This document shows, piece by piece, positions 5,793 through 13,171 of a stretch of DNA of 16,191 bases. The stretch's first letter is position 1. Every line of letters starts with the position of its first letter. The notes below the pieces were generated by a model. It made no database searches. It saw only the letters and a list, made by a program, of their open reading frames with translations, and was not told the origin of the DNA. The DNA is taken from the NCBI GenBank assembly GCA_964194935.1, contig CAXMOL010000156.1, positions 1-16,191 of the forward strand, written 5' to 3'. The translations under genes and the position numbers were made by a program. This stretch comes from JACZWZ01 sp964194935 (lineage in GTDB: Bacteria > Actinomycetota > Acidimicrobiia > Spongiisociales > UBA11373).

Positions 5793-5840
5793 ACTCTCCC
5801 CTTTGGGGGGAGTCAACGGCCGCAGGCCGTTGGTGGGGGG
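5793..5840 (+). repeat. Double-hairpin repeat, copy 5 (complete)
   Basis: Hairpin 1 spans 5793-5813. Hairpin 2 has arms CAACGGCC (5814-5821) and GGCCGTTG (5825-5832) around GCA. The tail GGTGGGGGG ends at 5840. It lies between ahpE and the zincin gene, next to copy 6. Confidence 0.85.
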
Positions 5841-5850
5841 ATTCTTCGTT

Positions 5851-5898
5851 CCTCCCCCTCAGGGGGAGGTGGCGAGCGCTAGCGAGTCGGAGGGGGTC
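5851..5898 (+). repeat. Double-hairpin repeat, copy 6 (variant)
   Basis: CCTCCCCC (5851-5858) pairs with GGGGGAGG (5862-5869), so the outer A-T pair of other copies is replaced by C-G. The second half (GGCGAGCGCTAGCGAGTCGG, 5871-5890) is of the GCGAGC type shared with copy 3, and the end is AGGGGGTC. It is tandem with copy 5, 10 bases apart. Confidence 0.7.
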
Positions 5899-5937
5899 AC
5901 AGGTCTCGCTGCGCGAGGTGACGACTATGACTCCTCC

Positions 5938-7014
5938 TTAGAGAAGCACCCTCGCAGCCCAGCCAACGACATCGTCGAGTTCTGACAGCTTGGGCAGCAT
6001 CTCGGGGCTTTCCCATAGACGGCTGAGTGTGTCGTCACCCCAGCGGCGGTCGACCTCATTGCAGAATCCGGCTCCCAGCCCGTACTGCTGATGCCCCAGA
6101 TCGAGACCGAGGACCTGCTGCAGAATCTGTTCGCCCTGCGACGGCTCGGCTCGTCTGCTGTCAATTGCCTGGCGGATGCTGAGCGCCTCCGGCACCAGCC
6201 CGGGTGCGGCCCGGTCGATCAGGTAGTCGCCGTAGCCCTCCATCACCGCCATGAAGGCTTGGATGTCTTCGAGTGGGCCCTGCTGCACTTCGCCACCCAG
6301 TAGTTCAGAGAAGCCGGATGGGTTGTCCATCATGCGTTGGAGAGCTTCTGGATCCTGCAGCCCCTCCATGCGCCTCGCAATCTCTTCGGGATCGACGGTG
6401 AGACCTTCGACGAAGGCGTGCATGAGCATCAAGATGTGCTCCGTTACCCAGGGCACTGCGAATTCGGCCCGGTGGGTGACTTCGTGCAGGGCGACCCACA
6501 TTCGGGTCTGTCGCTGATCGAGATCGTTTTCTTCTGCGAATGCCTCGATGTTGGGCACGATGAAGGAGATGGCAGATTCCTCTCCGGCGGGGATACCCAC
6601 ATCGAATTGACCCAGCACCCGGTGGCTCATGAATCCGACCACCGATCCCATCTGCATGCCGATCAGGGCGGGGCCGAGTTGTTCGAGAACCGAACCGACC
6701 GGGCCACCCCCGGTCATCTTGTCGGCAACGGGTTCGGCAATGTAGGAGAAGGCAGAAACGTTGTCGCTGGCCCAGGTTCGGCGATCCACCGGTCGCACAT
6801 CAGCCGTGTGCCCGGTCGGGTCGAGCGGTGAGTGTGCGGCTATCTGCATCCCTGCTGTGACCGCAAGCTCACGGTATTCCTCGGCGAGCCATGGTTCCAC
6901 CGGCTCGGCTTCGCCGGCGACGCTCTCGGCGATCTCGCGTGCCAGACGCCAGTTGACCGGGCCGTTGGAACGAAAGAGGTCGGCGAGCCGATCGAACAGG
7001 TTGTCGCCAGTCAT
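5938..7014 (-). CDS. Zinc-dependent metalloprotease-like protein, DUF2342/zincin family
   Basis: The 358-residue soluble protein has a gluzincin-type H177-E-V-T-H181 motif in VALHEVTHRAEF and a conserved EGYGDYLID block at 259-267. Both are typical of the actinobacterial DUF2342 family, often labelled 'putative hydrolase' or 'F420 biosynthesis-associated'. A metal-dependent peptidase fold is inferred; the substrate is unknown for the family as far as I know. No signal peptide or TM helix is seen, so it is probably cytoplasmic. Its ATG (7012-7014) overlaps the htrA stop by one base (TGATG), so the two proteins should be co-translated. No F420 gene is visible in the window, so the F420 label has no support here. 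Confidence 0.85.
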   Translation of the reverse strand: MTGDNLFDRLADLFRSNGPVNWRLAREIAESVAGEAEPVEPWLAEEYRELAVTAGMQIAAHSPLDPTGHTADVRPVDRRTWASDNVSAFSYIAEPVADKMTGGGPVGSVLEQLGPALIGMQMGSVVGFMSHRVLGQFDVGIPAGEESAISFIVPNIEAFAEENDLDQRQTRMWVALHEVTHRAEFAVPWVTEHILMLMHAFVEGLTVDPEEIARRMEGLQDPEALQRMMDNPSGFSELLGGEVQQGPLEDIQAFMAVMEGYGDYLIDRAAPGLVPEALSIRQAIDSRRAEPSQGEQILQQVLGLDLGHQQYGLGAGFCNEVDRRWGDDTLSRLWESPEMLPKLSELDDVVGWAARVLL

Positions 7015-8252
7015 CAGACACCCTCGGGTCGTTCGAGGAGCTCCATGTCGATCACCAGAACTTCGTCGTCGCGTGAGATTTGAAGCTGGGCGATGTCACC
7101 AACCCTGTGGAGGCGGAGCCGGACGACCAGTCCATCCATCGTGGCTACCGGCTGGCCGTCCACGGACTGGATGATGTCGCCCACCTCCACGCCGGCGGCA
7201 TCTGCTGCGGTCCCTTCAATCACCGAGCCAACGGACACACCGGCAGGAGCGATTGCACCATCGACCTCGTCCTCGAAATGGGTGCTTCCGGTAATGCCGA
7301 GGAAGGCGTGTTTGGCGACTCCGAACTCGAGGATGTCCTGGGTGATGCGGGTCATCATCTCGACCGGTATTGCGAAGCCGAGCCCTTCGGCTCCAACGTC
7401 ACTCACGCCGATCGCCGACGTGATTCCTATCAGGCGTCCTTCCGAGTCGACCAGGGCTCCGCCCGAAGACCCGCGGGTGATCGGGGCGTCGGTTTGGAGC
7501 ATGCCGAACAGTTGGGCATCGACCGAGACCTGGACCCTGCGGTCGAATGCGGAGAGAACTCCGACCGTCACCGACGGCCCGCCGGCCAGCCCCAATGGGC
7601 TTCCAATCGCGATGGCGGGGTCGCCTATGGACATGTCGACGCTGCTGCCCAACTCGACGGATGTGAGTCCGACGGCGTCGATCGTGATGACTGCGAGATC
7701 GGTGATGGAATCAGTACCGACGACTTCAGCCTGGTACGACTTTCCGTTGGCGAAGATGACTCGAACGGCTGCGGCACCTCCTACGACATGTTCGTTGGTC
7801 ACCAGGGTGCCGGCGGCGTCGATGACTACGCCCGACCCCGAACCGGTCGGCGTAAAGCTGGTTCCCTCGATGAGACCGATCTGGACGGTGACGATCGAAG
7901 GAAGAACCCGAAGGGCTACGGCGGCGGCAGGGGTGGCGGAGGCCTCGACTGTGACGATCTGGGTTTCGACGCGTTCGACGACCGCCGTCGGTCCGGCGGC
8001 GGTGTCGTCGTCGTTGAGAAGGAGTACTGCCGCGGATGCAGCTCCTATCGAAGCCGATGCGACGACGATGCCCAGGGTCCGCCAGAAGACGTTGGTCGTC
8101 GCTCGCTTGCGAGCCGGCTTTCGGTAGGACCACGGATCCTCCACTTCGAATTCCATGATCGGGGGACGCTCCGGGAGGCGGTGGCGCGCCGGTGCCTGCC
8201 ATTGCTGCGGGTCAGGAGTCGGCTCGCCGGGCGGAGAAGTAGTGTCGGGCAC
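7014..8252 (-). CDS. htrA: Membrane-anchored HtrA/DegP-type serine protease with PDZ domain
   Basis: The 412-residue protein has a Pro-rich cytoplasmic N-terminus (1-55), one TM helix (about 57-79), a trypsin-like domain with triad H155 (TNEHVVGG), D185 (SITDLAV) and S263 (GSSGG), and a single PDZ domain (about 318-405). HtrA proteases degrade or process misfolded envelope proteins, and DegS-like members cut anti-sigma factors. One N-terminal TM and a single PDZ are shared with DegS. The serine motif reads TRGSSGGAL rather than the usual PGNSGGPL, but the Ser is kept. The start GTG 8252 leaves 37 bases to the divergent moaE; a later ATG at residue 33 is possible but has no better ribosome site. 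It is translationally coupled to the zincin gene. A sigma-E-like operon lies about 3 kb away. Confidence 0.93.
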   Translation of the reverse strand: MPDTTSPPGEPTPDPQQWQAPARHRLPERPPIMEFEVEDPWSYRKPARKRATTNVFWRTLGIVVASASIGAASAAVLLLNDDDTAAGPTAVVERVETQIVTVEASATPAAAVALRVLPSIVTVQIGLIEGTSFTPTGSGSGVVIDAAGTLVTNEHVVGGAAAVRVIFANGKSYQAEVVGTDSITDLAVITIDAVGLTSVELGSSVDMSIGDPAIAIGSPLGLAGGPSVTVGVLSAFDRRVQVSVDAQLFGMLQTDAPITRGSSGGALVDSEGRLIGITSAIGVSDVGAEGLGFAIPVEMMTRITQDILEFGVAKHAFLGITGSTHFEDEVDGAIAPAGVSVGSVIEGTAADAAGVEVGDIIQSVDGQPVATMDGLVVRLRLHRVGDIAQLQISRDDEVLVIDMELLERPEGV

Positions 8253-8289
8253 GGTCCGATTCTATGGACAGCGGAGTAGTAGAAGCCGA

Positions 8290-8727
8290 ATGATCGACAA
8301 TCTCATCGAAGTCTCAGATCAGGCGATCGATCCGGATCGACTGATATCCGCAGTCTCGGCGCCCCCGGTCGGGGCTGTAGTGCTATTCCTCGGAACTGTT
8401 CGCGATCATTCCATCGGACGTACCGGCGTCACTCATCTCGAGTACGAAGCGTACGGCGATGTGGTTGAGGAGAAGATTGCTGAGATCGTCGCAGAGGCCC
8501 GGGCCAATTGGCCCTCGATCCTCGGCGTCGCCGCCGTTCACCGAACCGGGTCATTGCAGGTCGGCGAGACCTCGGTAGCCGTTGCCGTCTCCACCTCCCA
8601 TCGGGTCGATGCGTTCCCCGCCGGTCAGTTCTTGATCGACGAGTTGAAGAAACGGGCACCCATCTGGAAGAAGGAGCACTGGCCCGGTGGTGCCGAATGG
8701 GTCCGGGAGGATCACCACCACTCCTGA
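8290..8727 (+). CDS. moaE: Molybdopterin synthase catalytic subunit MoaE
   Basis: The chosen start ATG 8290 gives 145 residues, the normal MoaE length; the frame is open upstream only as the antisense of htrA. MoaE moves sulfur from thiocarboxylated MoaD to cyclic pyranopterin monophosphate to form molybdopterin. Family blocks are all present: FLGTVRDHS (33-41), HLEYEAYGD (49-57), VSTSHRVDAF near 100-109, and KKRAPIWKKEHW (120-131), with K120 and K127 at the positions of the catalytic lysines of the E. coli enzyme. No moaD or other cofactor gene is nearby, so it is an isolated copy. The ribosome site is weak. It is divergent from htrA across 37 bases. Confidence 0.95.
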   Translation: MIDNLIEVSDQAIDPDRLISAVSAPPVGAVVLFLGTVRDHSIGRTGVTHLEYEAYGDVVEEKIAEIVAEARANWPSILGVAAVHRTGSLQVGETSVAVAVSTSHRVDAFPAGQFLIDELKKRAPIWKKEHWPGGAEWVREDHHHS

Positions 8728-8797
8728 CCCAACACTGGGCACTCGTCCGTTCCGACGGGCCGTCGAGTCGGTTGGTAGCCTGCCGCACCGGACCGTC

Positions 8798-8805
8798 GAG
8801 GAGGA
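8798..8805 (+). promoter_or_regulatory. Ribosome binding site fixing the livF start
   Basis: GAGGAGGA at 8798-8805 lies seven bases before GTG 8813 and is the best Shine-Dalgarno match nearby. It favours the GTG over upstream in-frame starts (from 8687) that would overlap moaE and add a low-complexity leader. Confidence 0.75.
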
Positions 8806-8812
8806 CCGCACA

Positions 8813-9598
8813 GTGTTGGCGTTGAAAAACGTCGAAGTCGTATACAGCGATGTGATCCTGGTATTGCGCGGCATTTCACTGCAGGTCCCGGATGGGGAGA
8901 TCGTCGCCTTGCTCGGTGCCAACGGCGCTGGCAAGACCACGGTACTGAGAGCCGTTTCCGGCCTCCTGGACGTTCACAACGGCGACCTCACCAAGGGCGA
9001 AATCCTGCTCGACGATCAGCGGATCGGCTCGGCCTCGGCAGCCAAGATCGTAAAACTCGGTGTCTCGCAGGCGATGGAGGGCCGTCGAATCCTGGCCGAA
9101 CTCACGGTCGAGGAGAACCTCAAACTGGGAGCCCACACTGCTCGCAAGCAGATGTACGAGAACCTCGAGCGCGTGTACGACCTCTTCCCCAATCTGCGGG
9201 AGCGCCCCAAGTTCACTGCCGGATATCTCAGCGGGGGTGAGCAGCAGATGTTGGCGATCGGGCGGGCGCTGATGTCGGCGCCGCGTTATCTCTTGCTCGA
9301 CGAACCCAGCCTGGGTTTGGCCCCGCTATTGGTTGAGCAGATTCGCGACATCATCGTCGAGATCAACCGGCAGGGGACGGGCGTACTCCTTGTGGAGCAG
9401 AACGCCATGATGGCCCTTTCGATCGCATCGCATGGCTACATCATGGAGACCGGCAAGGTCGTCATGGACAAGGCGGCTTCCGAACTCCTCGCCGATGACG
9501 ACGTTCGGGAGTTCTATCTGGGCCTTGGCGGCGAGGGTGAGGTCAAGTCGTTTGCCGAGGTAAAGCACTATCGGCGCAAGAAGAGGTGGTTGTCGTGA
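8813..9598 (+). CDS. livF: Branched-chain-type ABC importer ATPase, LivF-like
   Basis: With GTG 8813 as start the protein has 261 residues. Nucleotide-binding motifs: Walker A GANGAGKT (35-42), Q-loop Q86, signature LSGGE (139-143), Walker B YLLLDEP (159-165). Gln196 (VEQN) sits in the H-switch position, which is usual for LivF. It powers the importer together with LivG. The C-terminal extension (VKSFAEVKHYRRKKRWL, about 244-260) is longer than in classic LivF; I associate such tails with importers encoded beside acyl-CoA ligases. This is the first gene of the operon, 85 bases after moaE, and its stop overlaps the livG start as GTGA. The substrate is probably a carboxylic acid, judged from the ligase gene, rather than leucine. 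Confidence 0.92.
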   Translation: MLALKNVEVVYSDVILVLRGISLQVPDGEIVALLGANGAGKTTVLRAVSGLLDVHNGDLTKGEILLDDQRIGSASAAKIVKLGVSQAMEGRRILAELTVEENLKLGAHTARKQMYENLERVYDLFPNLRERPKFTAGYLSGGEQQMLAIGRALMSAPRYLLLDEPSLGLAPLLVEQIRDIIVEINRQGTGVLLVEQNAMMALSIASHGYIMETGKVVMDKAASELLADDDVREFYLGLGGEGEVKSFAEVKHYRRKKRWLS

Positions 9599-10437
9599 GA
9601 GCGCGGATGCTCAACGAGTTCCTTCCACCGGGCGACCCGACGGGATCGGCGATATTGGAATTCGAAGACATCCACCTCGCCTTTGCCGGGATCAAGGCCA
9701 TCGACGGAGTGAGTTTTACGGTCAATGCCGGAGAACTGTTTGCAATCATTGGGCCCAACGGCGCAGGCAAGACTTCGATTTTCAATTGCATCTCGGGCGT
9801 TTATCACCCTCAGGGGGGGTCGATCGCGTTCGAGGGCGTCGATCTACTCGGTATGAAGCCGAACAAGATCGCCGATCTCGGGGTGGCTCGCACTTTTCAG
9901 AACATCGAGTTGTTTCCGCAACTCACCGTGCTCGACAACCTCATGCTGGGTCGGCACCAGCACATCAAGTACGGGACTCCTGCGGCGATGCTCCGTATCG
10001 GAAAGGCTTCTCGCGAGGAGGCGCGTAATCGGGAGATAGTCGAGGGCATCATCGAATTCCTCGATATCGCCCAGTTCCGTCGTTCGTTCGTGGCGATGCT
10101 CCCTTACGGAATCCAGAAGCGAGTCGAACTCGGTCGAGCCCTGGCCATGGAGCCCACTCTGCTGCTGCTCGACGAACCTGCTGCCGGAATGAACCTCGAA
10201 GAGACAGAGGATATGGCGCGCTTTATCACCGATATCAGACGTGAGTTGAAGATCGGAATCATCCTGGTGGACCACGACATGCGATTGGTGATGGACGTGG
10301 CCGACCGGGTCCTGGCCATCGACTTCGGCAAGCCGATCGCGACAGGTACTCCGACAGAAATCCAGCAGAACCCTGATGTGATCCGTGCCTATTTGGGCCA
10401 GGAGCATGCAGTCGCCGACGAGGGAGGCGCCCAATGA
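9595..10437 (+). CDS. livG: Branched-chain-type ABC importer ATPase, LivG-like
   Basis: The start GTG 9595 overlaps the livF stop (GTGA), with AGAGG (9582-9586) upstream, giving 280 residues; ATG 9607 is an alternative. Walker A is GPNGAGKT (53-60), Q-loop Q102, Walker B LLLLDEP (189-195) and H-switch H227 (VDHDM). The ABC signature reads LPYGIQKR (169-176) instead of LSGGQ; an LPYG form is normal for LivG. It pairs with LivF to form the ATPase dimer, so each composite site uses one canonical and one divergent signature. An N-terminal leader of about 18 residues precedes the ABC core. The stop overlaps the ligase start as ATGA. Confidence 0.92.
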   Translation: MRARMLNEFLPPGDPTGSAILEFEDIHLAFAGIKAIDGVSFTVNAGELFAIIGPNGAGKTSIFNCISGVYHPQGGSIAFEGVDLLGMKPNKIADLGVARTFQNIELFPQLTVLDNLMLGRHQHIKYGTPAAMLRIGKASREEARNREIVEGIIEFLDIAQFRRSFVAMLPYGIQKRVELGRALAMEPTLLLLDEPAAGMNLEETEDMARFITDIRRELKIGIILVDHDMRLVMDVADRVLAIDFGKPIATGTPTEIQQNPDVIRAYLGQEHAVADEGGAQ

Positions 10438-12281
10438 CCACGACCGCGCAACGGACTGGCTTTGCCAGCCCAGCCAGCTTGGTGCGAGATCGCGCTGAAT
10501 CCTCACCGGGCGTAATAGCGCTGCGAGAAAAGAACCGCGGCGTGTGGCGGGAGATCTCATGGCGCGGCTATTGGGATGGAGCGGAGACGTTTGCAAACGC
10601 CTTGTTGGCACACGGGTTCGAAAAGGGTGAAAGGGTCGGCATTCACTCCGAGAACCGCCCCGAGTGGCTGTACACAGACATTGGCTCGATCGCAGCCGGC
10701 GCGATCTGTGTCGGGTTCTATCCGACCAACCCGACGTCCGAGGTGCGCTACCTGCTCGACGACGCCAGTTGTCGAGTGCTGATCGTCGAGGACGAGGAGC
10801 AGGCCGACAAGGCGTTGGAAATTCCGGCGGCCGATCTCCCCGACCTGGAGAAGATCATCTATCTCGAGCATCGGGGGGTCGACACCCGAATCGATCCAAG
10901 GTTGCAGTCGTGGGACGATTTCATGGAGTCGGGTCGTCGTCATCGTGAGGCTTTTCCCGACGCACTAGCGGAGCGGATGGCATCGGCCAGCCCGGAAGAC
11001 CTCGCGTATTTGGTCTACACGTCAGGGACCACCGGTCCGCCCAAGGGGGCAATGCTTAATTTGGCAAACCTGCATTTTGCCGGTGAGGAAATCACCGGCG
11101 AACACGGCATCGTCCAACCCGGTGCCGGCCCCGACGACCTCCTGGTGTCGTATCTGCCGTTGTGTCACATATACGAGAAGCTGTTTTCCGTTCTCTTTGG
11201 CGTGACGAGAGGAACCGTCGTGCACTTCGGCGAGTCACTCGACACGCTGGTGGATGACCTACGTGACGTGCAGCCGACCGTGCTTCAGGGAGTGCCGCGG
11301 ATCTGGGAACGGATCCATGCAGGGGCGCTGGTCCGATTGGCATCGGCGTCTCGGATAAAGCGGATCAACACAGCGATCTGGATGGCTGCTGCCAGATTCA
11401 TCAGCTCGACCCTGGTGCGGCGCGATGGCAACCACACGATCTTGAGCCGGGGACTGCTCGGTCTGGGGAACCTCTTCTTGTACCGGTCGCTCAGGGAGCG
11501 GGCGGGCCTGCGCCGCCTTCGCTTCGGTGTGACGGCGGCCGCCCCGATCTCGACCGAGATCCTCGAGTTCTTTATGGGCGTCGGTGTGCCGTTGTACGAG
11601 GCCTATGGGATGACGGAGAACTCCGGCGTTGCGACTGTGAACAGGCCCGGTGCGGTAAAGGTCGGAACGGTCGGCGAGGTGTATCCCTCCTCGGAATTGA
11701 AGCTTGACCCGGACACCAATGAGATCCTGACGCGCCATCCTGCAGTGTTCGTCGGCTATTGGAACATGCCCGAGGCGACCGCCAATGCGATCGACTCCGA
11801 AGGCTGGCTCCACACCGGCGATGTCGGCGAATGGGTCGACGGCACCCACCTGAAGATCGTCGACCGCATCAAGGACATCATCATCACTGCGGGCGGCAAG
11901 AACGTATCTCCGTCCGAGATCGAAAACAGCCTCAAGGCGTCACCGTTCATCAAGGAAGCGATCGTGATCGGCGATCGCCGTAAGCATCTGAGCTGTCTCA
12001 TTGGGATCGACTTCGAGTTGACGAGCGAGTGGGCCCAGCGCAAGGGCATCACTCATACGACGTATCGCGATCTCTCTGAGAAGCCCGAAATACGCAAGCT
12101 GGTTCAGCGAGCAGTGGATGCGACCAACGAGAAGTTCGCCAGGGTCGAGCAAATCAAGAAGTTCCAATTGCTCACCAAGGAGCTCGACCACGAGGACGGC
12201 GAACTCACTGCCACTCAGAAGGTGAAACGCTCCACAATCGAAGATCTCTTTGGTGATTTGATCGAGTCGATGTACGAATGA
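10434..12281 (+). CDS. Long-chain-type acyl-CoA synthetase (AMP-forming) inside the importer operon
   Basis: The 615-residue enzyme activates a carboxylic acid to acyl-AMP and then acyl-CoA. Motifs: the P-loop YTSGTTGPPKG (195-205), PLCHIYEK (242-249), YGMTE (391-395), LHTGD (459-463), and hinge DRIKDIIITAGGKNVSP (477-493). A late lysine (K596 in TATQKVKR) matches the catalytic Lys of the family. Overall it resembles FadD15/long-chain AMP-ligases rather than benzoate ligases, but the substrate cannot be read from sequence. The start ATG 10434 has GAGGGAGG (10420-10427) upstream and overlaps livG by ATGA; its own stop overlaps livH by ATGA. This double coupling places the enzyme in the transporter, suggesting that imported acids are trapped as CoA esters on entry. 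Confidence 0.93.
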   Translation: MTTTAQRTGFASPASLVRDRAESSPGVIALREKNRGVWREISWRGYWDGAETFANALLAHGFEKGERVGIHSENRPEWLYTDIGSIAAGAICVGFYPTNPTSEVRYLLDDASCRVLIVEDEEQADKALEIPAADLPDLEKIIYLEHRGVDTRIDPRLQSWDDFMESGRRHREAFPDALAERMASASPEDLAYLVYTSGTTGPPKGAMLNLANLHFAGEEITGEHGIVQPGAGPDDLLVSYLPLCHIYEKLFSVLFGVTRGTVVHFGESLDTLVDDLRDVQPTVLQGVPRIWERIHAGALVRLASASRIKRINTAIWMAAARFISSTLVRRDGNHTILSRGLLGLGNLFLYRSLRERAGLRRLRFGVTAAAPISTEILEFFMGVGVPLYEAYGMTENSGVATVNRPGAVKVGTVGEVYPSSELKLDPDTNEILTRHPAVFVGYWNMPEATANAIDSEGWLHTGDVGEWVDGTHLKIVDRIKDIIITAGGKNVSPSEIENSLKASPFIKEAIVIGDRRKHLSCLIGIDFELTSEWAQRKGITHTTYRDLSEKPEIRKLVQRAVDATNEKFARVEQIKKFQLLTKELDHEDGELTATQKVKRSTIEDLFGDLIESMYE

Positions 12282-13171
12282 CCCAGTTCCTGCAGGCGTT
12301 GGTCAATGGGTTCGCCCTGGCGGCGATCTATGCGCTGATCGCGCTCGGCTTCGTAATCATTTACAAGTCGATGCAGGTGCTCAACTTCGCTCAACCTGCC
12401 CTGCTGTTGATTGGTGCCTACTGGGTGGTGTATTTCACCGACATCTGGCGCTGGCCGTTCTGGGTGGCGATCCTGATGGGTGTCGGACTCGCGGCATTGA
12501 CCGGGGTGTTGCTGGAGAGGGTCTTCTTGCGGCCAATGGTGGGCAAGCCAGTATTCGCGGTGGCAATCATGACGATCGGCCTCAATACCGCTATCAACAT
12601 CGTGGCTCTCGATCTTCTTGGGGTCGATGTGCGCCCCTTTGATAACCCCTGGGGACTGAGCGTGCTGACCTTCGGCGATATCAGGATCGCCCAAAGCCAA
12701 ATTGCTGGTGTGGTCACTGCCGCTGTATTGGTGGCGGCGCTGCTGGCATTCTTCAAGTATTCCCGCATGGGCCTGGCCATGCGGGCCACCGCATTCGACC
12801 AGGAGGTGGTGCTCGCTCAGGGCGTCTCGGTCCCGATGGTCTTTGCCGTGTCCTGGGCGATTGCCTCGGTGCTGGCGATGTTCGGTGGTGTATTCCTGGG
12901 TACCGGTATTGGGCTCGATGGATCGGTGACAGTCACCGCATTAAAGGCGTTGCCGGTGGTGGTCATCGGAGGTCTCGATTCGATCTCTGGTGCCCTGGTC
13001 GGTGCGCTGATCGTGGCAATGGTCGAAATGCTTACCGCTACCTATCAGCCGCAATACGCGGAGTTCCTCGGCAAGAACTTCTCTCAAGTGGTGCCCTACG
13101 TCGTGATGTTCATTGTTCTGCTGGTGCGGCCCTACGGCCTGTTCGGCACCGAGGAGGTGGAACGGATATGA
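12278..13171 (+). CDS. livH: Branched-chain-type ABC importer permease, LivH-like
   Basis: A very hydrophobic 297-residue protein with about eight predicted membrane helices. LivH-family blocks are visible: LGFVIIYKSMQVLNFAQ near the N-terminus, LLERVFLRPM, RMGLAMRATAFDQEVVLAQG (the cytoplasmic coupling loop that meets the ATPases) and ALPVVVIGGLDSISGALVGALIV. It forms half of the membrane channel with LivM. ATGA overlaps at both ends (12278-12281 with the ligase, 13168-13171 with livM) show tight translational coupling. Confidence 0.94.
   Translation: MTQFLQALVNGFALAAIYALIALGFVIIYKSMQVLNFAQPALLLIGAYWVVYFTDIWRWPFWVAILMGVGLAALTGVLLERVFLRPMVGKPVFAVAIMTIGLNTAINIVALDLLGVDVRPFDNPWGLSVLTFGDIRIAQSQIAGVVTAAVLVAALLAFFKYSRMGLAMRATAFDQEVVLAQGVSVPMVFAVSWAIASVLAMFGGVFLGTGIGLDGSVTVTALKALPVVVIGGLDSISGALVGALIVAMVEMLTATYQPQYAEFLGKNFSQVVPYVVMFIVLLVRPYGLFGTEEVERI

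Noticed and set aside
7080..8279. Long plus-strand frames (up to 399 codons) opposite htrA
   Set aside because: Shadow frames; the minus strand encodes an intact HtrA with triad and PDZ domain.
9398..9400. Gln in place of His in the LivF H-switch
   Set aside because: VEQN is the normal LivF form, so it is not a defect.
10099..10122. Degenerate ABC signature (LPYGIQ) in LivG as a sign of inactivation
   Set aside because: This form is usual in LivG proteins; the Walker motifs and H-switch are intact.
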